Shown here one piece after another: positions 6,958 through 10,318 of a DNA stretch of 10,318 nt (its first letter is position 1; each line of letters starts with the position of its first letter). Under the pieces are notes generated by a model. The model did no database searches. It was not told the DNA's origin and saw only the letters and a program-made list of their open reading frames with translations. Made by a program: the position numbers and the translations under genes. Source of the DNA: Pseudomonadota bacterium (GTDB lineage: Bacteria; Myxococcota_A; UBA796; SXON01); NCBI GenBank assembly GCA_005776735.1, contig SXOM01000199.1, positions 1 through 10,318 on the forward strand, written 5' to 3'.

Positions 6958-6965
6958 GGCGGCGG

Positions 6966-7850
6966 ATGGAATCCGCTGCGCCGTCGTTGCCGCTGGAACC
7001 CCTCGAGGCGCGCCACCGGCGTGAGTCGGTGGTGCAGCTCGGCCTCGCGGCGGCCACGGCGCTGGCTGCGCTCCCGGCGCTCGCGATCGTGTTCTACATC
7101 GCGTACAAGGGCAGCCCGGCGCTCACGCTCCACTTCCTCACCGAGATGCCCACCGCCGGAATGACGCAGGGCGGGATCCTCCCGGCGATCGTCGGCACGC
7201 TGTGGTTGGTCGGCGTCTCCTTGTTGTTCTCGGTGCCGGTGGGCGTGCTCGCGGGGATGTACCTGTCGGAGTACGCGGGGAACAGCCGCCTCGCGCGCCT
7301 GGTCGACATGGCGATCGTGAACCTCGCCGGCGTCCCGTCCATCGTGCACGCCCTCTTCGGCCTCGGGGCCTTCGTCCTGTTCCTCGACTTCGGGACGAGC
7401 ATCCTCTCCGGCGGGCTGACCCTCGGCGTGATGACGCTCCCGGTCATCATCACCAGCACCAAGGCCGCGCTGCAATCGGTCCCGCACAACTTCCGCGTTG
7501 CATGCTGGAACCTCGGCGCCACCCGCTGGCAGACCATCTGGCACGTGGTGTTGCCCAACGCGCTCCCCGGCATCCTCACCGGCGTCATCCTCCAGGTGAG
7601 CCGCGCGGCCGGCGAGACGGCGCCGGTCCTGTTCACCGGAGCGGCGTTCTACCTGCCCATCCTGCCCACGAGCGTGTGGAACCAGACGATGGCGTTGTCG
7701 ATGCACGTGTACGCCCTGGTCACCCAGGTGCCGAAGGTGTCGGAGGCCACCAAGTACGCGACGGCGTTGGTGCTCCTCATCGTCGTATTGTGCTTCAACA
7801 GCGTGGCGATCGTGCTGCGCACCTACCTGCGTCGGAACCGCCGATGGTGA
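6966..7850 (+). CDS. pstA: Phosphate ABC transporter permease PstA
   Basis: This 294-residue inner-membrane permease is one of the two membrane subunits of the high-affinity phosphate importer. The first membrane segment is at about 22-46; further segments lie near 70-98, 108-139 and 146-164, with two more towards the C-terminus. The cytoplasmic coupling (EAA) region is clear: KAALQSVPHNFRVACWNLG leads into GATRWQTIWHVVLPNALPG (184-202) and then TGVILQVSRAAGETAPV (205-221), the PstA-specific form of the binding-protein-dependent permease motif. The length is normal for PstA. ATG 6966 is preceded by GAGGG at six bases. The stop overlaps the first ATPase gene. A PstC partner is required for a Pst channel, but pstC is not directly upstream, where it usually lies, nor elsewhere in the window. 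Confidence 0.93.
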   Translation: MESAAPSLPLEPLEARHRRESVVQLGLAAATALAALPALAIVFYIAYKGSPALTLHFLTEMPTAGMTQGGILPAIVGTLWLVGVSLLFSVPVGVLAGMYLSEYAGNSRLARLVDMAIVNLAGVPSIVHALFGLGAFVLFLDFGTSILSGGLTLGVMTLPVIITSTKAALQSVPHNFRVACWNLGATRWQTIWHVVLPNALPGILTGVILQVSRAAGETAPVLFTGAAFYLPILPTSVWNQTMALSMHVYALVTQVPKVSEATKYATALVLLIVVLCFNSVAIVLRTYLRRNRRW

Positions 7851-8602
7851 GCGGCGACAAGCACGTGGAGCTCGACCGGCTCTGCATCCACTACGGGGAT
7901 CGCCAGGTCCTCGGGGGCGTCACGCTCTTCGCGCCCCGCAACGGCATCCTCGGCGTCATCGGCCCGGCCGGCTCGGGAAAGACCTCGATGCTCGCGTGTG
8001 TCAACCGCACCCTCGAGCTGACGCCGGGCGCGCGCCACACCGGGACGGTCCGCCTCGACGGCGTCGACGTCCACGCGCTCGACGCGAGCAACCTGCGCCG
8101 CCGCGTCGCGATGGTCTTGCCGCTGCCGGTGGGCCTGCCGATGTCGGTCTACGACAACGTCGCGTTCGCGCCGCGCATGGCGGGCATCCGGTCTCGCGAG
8201 GAGCTGGACGTTCGCGTGGAGCGTTGCCTCACCCAGGCGGCGCTCTGGGACGAGGTCAAGGACCGCCTCGACATGCTCGGGACGCGGCTCAGCGGCGGCC
8301 AACAGCAGCGGCTCACGCTCGCGCGCGCGTTGAGCACGGATCCCGAGGTGCTCTGCCTCGACGAGTTCAGCATCGCGATCGACCCGGTCACCACGATGCG
8401 GATCGAGGCCGTGCTCGTGGAGCTCAAGGCGCGCATGACCATCATCCTGGTCACCAACCTGCTCCAGCAGGCGCGGCGCATCGCGGACGTCACCGCCTTC
8501 CTGCTGCGCGGCGAGCTCGTGGAGGTCGGCGAGACGGCGGCGCTCTTCGCGGGTGCGGCCGACCCGCGCACCCGCGACTACCTCGAAGGGCGGTTCGGAT
8601 GA
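7844..8602 (+). CDS. pstB: Phosphate ABC transporter ATPase PstB1, with degenerate Q-loop and switch histidine
   Basis: This 252-residue ATPase is recognisable as PstB by length, the AALWDEVKDRL segment (132-142) and the surrounding sequence. A-loop Tyr17, Walker A GPAGSGKTS (40-48), signature LSGGQQQR (149-156) and Walker B LCLDE (170-174) are intact. Two catalytic positions are not. The Q-loop, normally VFQKPNPFP, reads VLPLPVGLP (91-99), with Pro93 in place of Gln. The switch-histidine motif, normally VTHNMQQ, reads VTNLLQQ (203-209), with Asn205 in place of His. The D-loop is IAID rather than SALD. Each lost residue is one base change from the normal codon (CCG for CAG, AAC for CAC), in an otherwise clean frame. 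The gene overlaps pstA (ATG 7844, or GTG 7847) and overlaps pstB2 by ATGA. It is probably the non-catalytic half of a heterodimer with PstB2. Confidence 0.9.
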   Translation: MVSGDKHVELDRLCIHYGDRQVLGGVTLFAPRNGILGVIGPAGSGKTSMLACVNRTLELTPGARHTGTVRLDGVDVHALDASNLRRRVAMVLPLPVGLPMSVYDNVAFAPRMAGIRSREELDVRVERCLTQAALWDEVKDRLDMLGTRLSGGQQQRLTLARALSTDPEVLCLDEFSIAIDPVTTMRIEAVLVELKARMTIILVTNLLQQARRIADVTAFLLRGELVEVGETAALFAGAADPRTRDYLEGRFG

Positions 8603-9354
8603 GCGCCGCCATCGTCGTCGACGAGCTGTCGCTGTGGTACGGAAACTTCCGGGCGTTGGACAAGGTGTCCCTCCAGGTCGTCCCCGGCGAGATCATGGGG
8701 CTCATCGGGCCGAGCGGCTGCGGCAAGAGCACCCTGCTCCGGTGTCTGAACCGGATGAACGACCAGTCCTACGTGCGCATCACCGGCGGGCTGAAGGTGG
8801 GCGCGTACGACTGCATGGCGGCGAGCACCGACGTGCTCGCGCTGCGCCGCGACGTCGGCATGGTCTTCCAGCGGCCCAACCCCCTCCCCGTCAGCATCCG
8901 CGACAACGTGCTCTTCGGGCTGCGCCTGCACGCGCCGCGCACACCGCGCGCCGAGCAGGAGGCGCGCATGGAAGCGGCGCTCCGCGAGGTGCTCTTGTGG
9001 GACGACGTGAAGGACCGGCTCGGCCACGACGGCGAGAGCCTGTCGCTCGAAGCGCGCCAGAAGTTGTGCATCGCGCGCCTTTTGCCGCTCAAACCGACCG
9101 TGCTGTTGTTCGACGAGCCATGCTCCGCGCTCGACCCCGACGGCACCGCCGCGGTCGAGGAGCTGATGCGCAACCTCGCGGGCACCTACACGCAGGTCGT
9201 GGTCACCCACAACATGCAGCAGGCGCGCCGGATCTCCGACCGTTGCGCCTTCATGCTGATGGGCGAGCTCGTCGAGCTCGGTCCCACCGCCGCCGTCTTC
9301 ACCACCCCCAGCGACGAACGCACCGCCCGCTACATCGAGGGCCGCTACGGCTGA
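8599..9354 (+). CDS. pstB: Phosphate ABC transporter ATPase PstB2, with degenerate ABC signature
   Basis: This 251-residue protein is a close PstB match. It has A-loop Tyr14, Walker A GPSGCGKST (37-45), Q-loop MVFQRPNPLPVSIRDNV (88-104, Gln91), LLWDDVKDRL (132-141), Walker B with DEPCSALDP (172-180) and switch histidine VTHNMQQ (202-208, His204), all consensus. The signature is not: where PstB has LSGGQQQRLCIAR, this protein has LSLEARQKLCIAR (148-160). Both glycines and the Gln of LSGGQ are replaced, while flanking residues and length are unchanged, so this is substitution rather than a frameshift. A homodimer would lack any working signature. Its Walker site could work only against an intact LSGGQ in another subunit, which the adjacent PstB1 supplies. 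The start overlaps the pstB1 stop (ATGA); pstS follows after 22 bases. Confidence 0.92.
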   Translation: MSAAIVVDELSLWYGNFRALDKVSLQVVPGEIMGLIGPSGCGKSTLLRCLNRMNDQSYVRITGGLKVGAYDCMAASTDVLALRRDVGMVFQRPNPLPVSIRDNVLFGLRLHAPRTPRAEQEARMEAALREVLLWDDVKDRLGHDGESLSLEARQKLCIARLLPLKPTVLLFDEPCSALDPDGTAAVEELMRNLAGTYTQVVVTHNMQQARRISDRCAFMLMGELVELGPTAAVFTTPSDERTARYIEGRYG

Positions 9355-9376
9355 CCCTCCGCCACCCGAGGTCTCC

Positions 9377-10318
9377 ATGTCCCGCTTCCTCTTCTCGACT
9401 CTTCTCCTCGCCGCCTGCGCGCGGCCCGACACCGACGCCGCCGCCGGGCAAGACGCAGGCCCGACCGTGCTCCAAGCCAAGGGCAGCGACACGATCGTGA
9501 ACCTGTCGCAGCGGCTCTCCGAGGAGTACAGCAAGATCAACCCGAAGGTGGTCGTGGCCGTCACCGGCGGCGGCTCGGGCACCGGCATCAAGGCCCTGAT
9601 CGACAAGACCACCGACCTCGCCAACTCGTCGCGGCCGATGAAGGACGCCGAGAAGGAGCTCGCGAAGAAGAACGGCGTGGATCCGTACGAGACGGTCATC
9701 GCGCACGACGGCCTGAGCATCTACGTCAACAAGGAGAACCCCGTCGCGGTGCTGGACTTCGAGAAGCTCAAGTGCATCTACGCCTCCGACGGCGCCTGCG
9801 CCCACTGGAAGGACGTCGGCGTGACCCTGGACTGCGGCGGCGGTGACGACACGATCGTGAAGGTGGGGCGCCAGAACAACTCCGGCACCTACGAGTACTT
9901 CAAGGAGCACGTGCTCGGCGCGGACGCCAAGTTCACGAGCACCATGGACCAGTCGGGCACCCAGCAGGTGGTCGACGTCGTCGCCACCACCAAGTGTGCC
10001 ATCGGCTACGGCGGCATGGGCTACCACCACGACAACGCCCGCTCGGTGTGCCTCGCAAAGGGTGCGACCGACACCTGCGTCGAGCCGAACGAGGCCAACG
10101 TCCTCAGCGGCAGCTACCCGTTCAGCCGCGCCCTGTACGTCTACACCAACGGTGCGCCCACCGGCGCCGCGAAGGAGTTCCTGGACTGGGCCAAGTCGCC
10201 GGCGGCCTCGAAGGTCGTCGTCGACTCCGGCTTTGTGCCGGTGCCCGAGGCCGCCGGGGTCCCCGCGCCGGCCGCGCCCGCCGAGGCGGTGCCCGCCGCC
10301 GCCGAAGGTGCGCCGGCC
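9377..10318 (+). CDS. pstS: Phosphate-binding lipoprotein PstS (partial, C-terminus beyond the edge)
   Basis: The frame is open from ATG 9377 to the right edge (314 codons, no stop). A signal peptide ends in a lipobox, L11-A12-A13-C14, so this is a lipid-anchored periplasmic binding protein, unlike the soluble E. coli PstS. Phosphate-site motifs of the family are present in order: KGSDT (35-39), GGGSGTG (64-70), NSSRP (83-87), HDGLSIYVN (110-118) and RQNNSGTYEYF (165-175). Six cysteines besides the lipid one (133, 141, 153, 207, 225, 234) could form disulfides. The binding fold seems to end near SGFVPV (284-289); an Ala/Pro/Glu-rich tail then runs to the edge. GAGG (9368-9371) lies five bases before the ATG. 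It is the last visible gene of the pst operon, delivering phosphate to the PstA/PstC channel. Confidence 0.92.
   Translation, partial: MSRFLFSTLLLAACARPDTDAAAGQDAGPTVLQAKGSDTIVNLSQRLSEEYSKINPKVVVAVTGGGSGTGIKALIDKTTDLANSSRPMKDAEKELAKKNGVDPYETVIAHDGLSIYVNKENPVAVLDFEKLKCIYASDGACAHWKDVGVTLDCGGGDDTIVKVGRQNNSGTYEYFKEHVLGADAKFTSTMDQSGTQQVVDVVATTKCAIGYGGMGYHHDNARSVCLAKGATDTCVEPNEANVLSGSYPFSRALYVYTNGAPTGAAKEFLDWAKSPAASKVVVDSGFVPVPEAAGVPAPAAPAEAVPAAAEGAPA

Noticed and set aside
5091..7706. 871-codon open frame on the minus strand across the GT-C-like and pstA genes
   Set aside because: Composition is Arg/Glu/His-rich without recognisable domains, while both plus-strand genes beneath it are convincing; it is a shadow.
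8599..9354. pstB2 as a pseudogene because of its broken ABC signature
   Set aside because: The frame is intact at full length, all other motifs are consensus, and the loss is complementary to that of pstB1, which argues for function.
8578..9720. 380-codon minus-strand frame antisense to pstB2 and the start of pstS
   Set aside because: The plus strand encodes clear PstB and PstS motifs at the same place; the antisense translation shows no family features.

Overview
The window is strongly GC-rich (by eye near 70%), uses GTG starts freely and encodes an outer-membrane TonB-type receptor and two lipoproteins, so it comes from a Gram-negative chromosome. The Oar-like receptor with an N-terminal carboxypeptidase-regulatory domain, the TIG-domain lipoprotein and the overall gene style suggest a myxobacterium-like (Myxococcota/deltaproteobacterial) host. 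That placement is inference. No mobile elements, RNA genes or CRISPR arrays were seen.

Left half, minus strand (4406 down to 1): a small exported acidic protein with an EAE repeat tract, then a TIG/IPT-domain lipoprotein, then a 923-residue TonB-dependent receptor. The lipoprotein and receptor genes overlap by ATGA, which suggests a lipoprotein/receptor pair working at the outer membrane. After a 295-base gap containing GC-rich hairpins but no gene, the first 38 codons of a cyclophilin-type peptidyl-prolyl isomerase run off the left edge.

Middle, plus strand (4450 to 6866): diverging from the acidic-protein gene across only 43 bases, an N-formylglutamate amidohydrolase-family gene overlaps (GTGA) a polytopic membrane protein that resembles GT-C glycosyltransferases.

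Right part, plus strand (6966 to the right edge): a phosphate-uptake (Pst) operon in the order pstA, pstB1, pstB2, pstS. It is preceded by direct repeats in 11-base register that look like a PHO box. pstC and phoU are not in the window. pstS has no stop codon before the edge; it is open from 9377 to 10318.

The most striking feature is the pair of PstB ATPases. PstB1 has lost the Q-loop glutamine and the switch histidine but keeps LSGGQ. PstB2 keeps Walker A, Q-loop, Walker B and switch histidine but has lost LSGGQ (it reads LSLEA). These losses are complementary. A PstB1-PstB2 heterodimer would have one fully consensus and one fully degenerate ATP site, the design known from asymmetric ABC exporters such as TAP1/TAP2 and TM287/288 but not usual for PstB, which normally acts as a homodimer.
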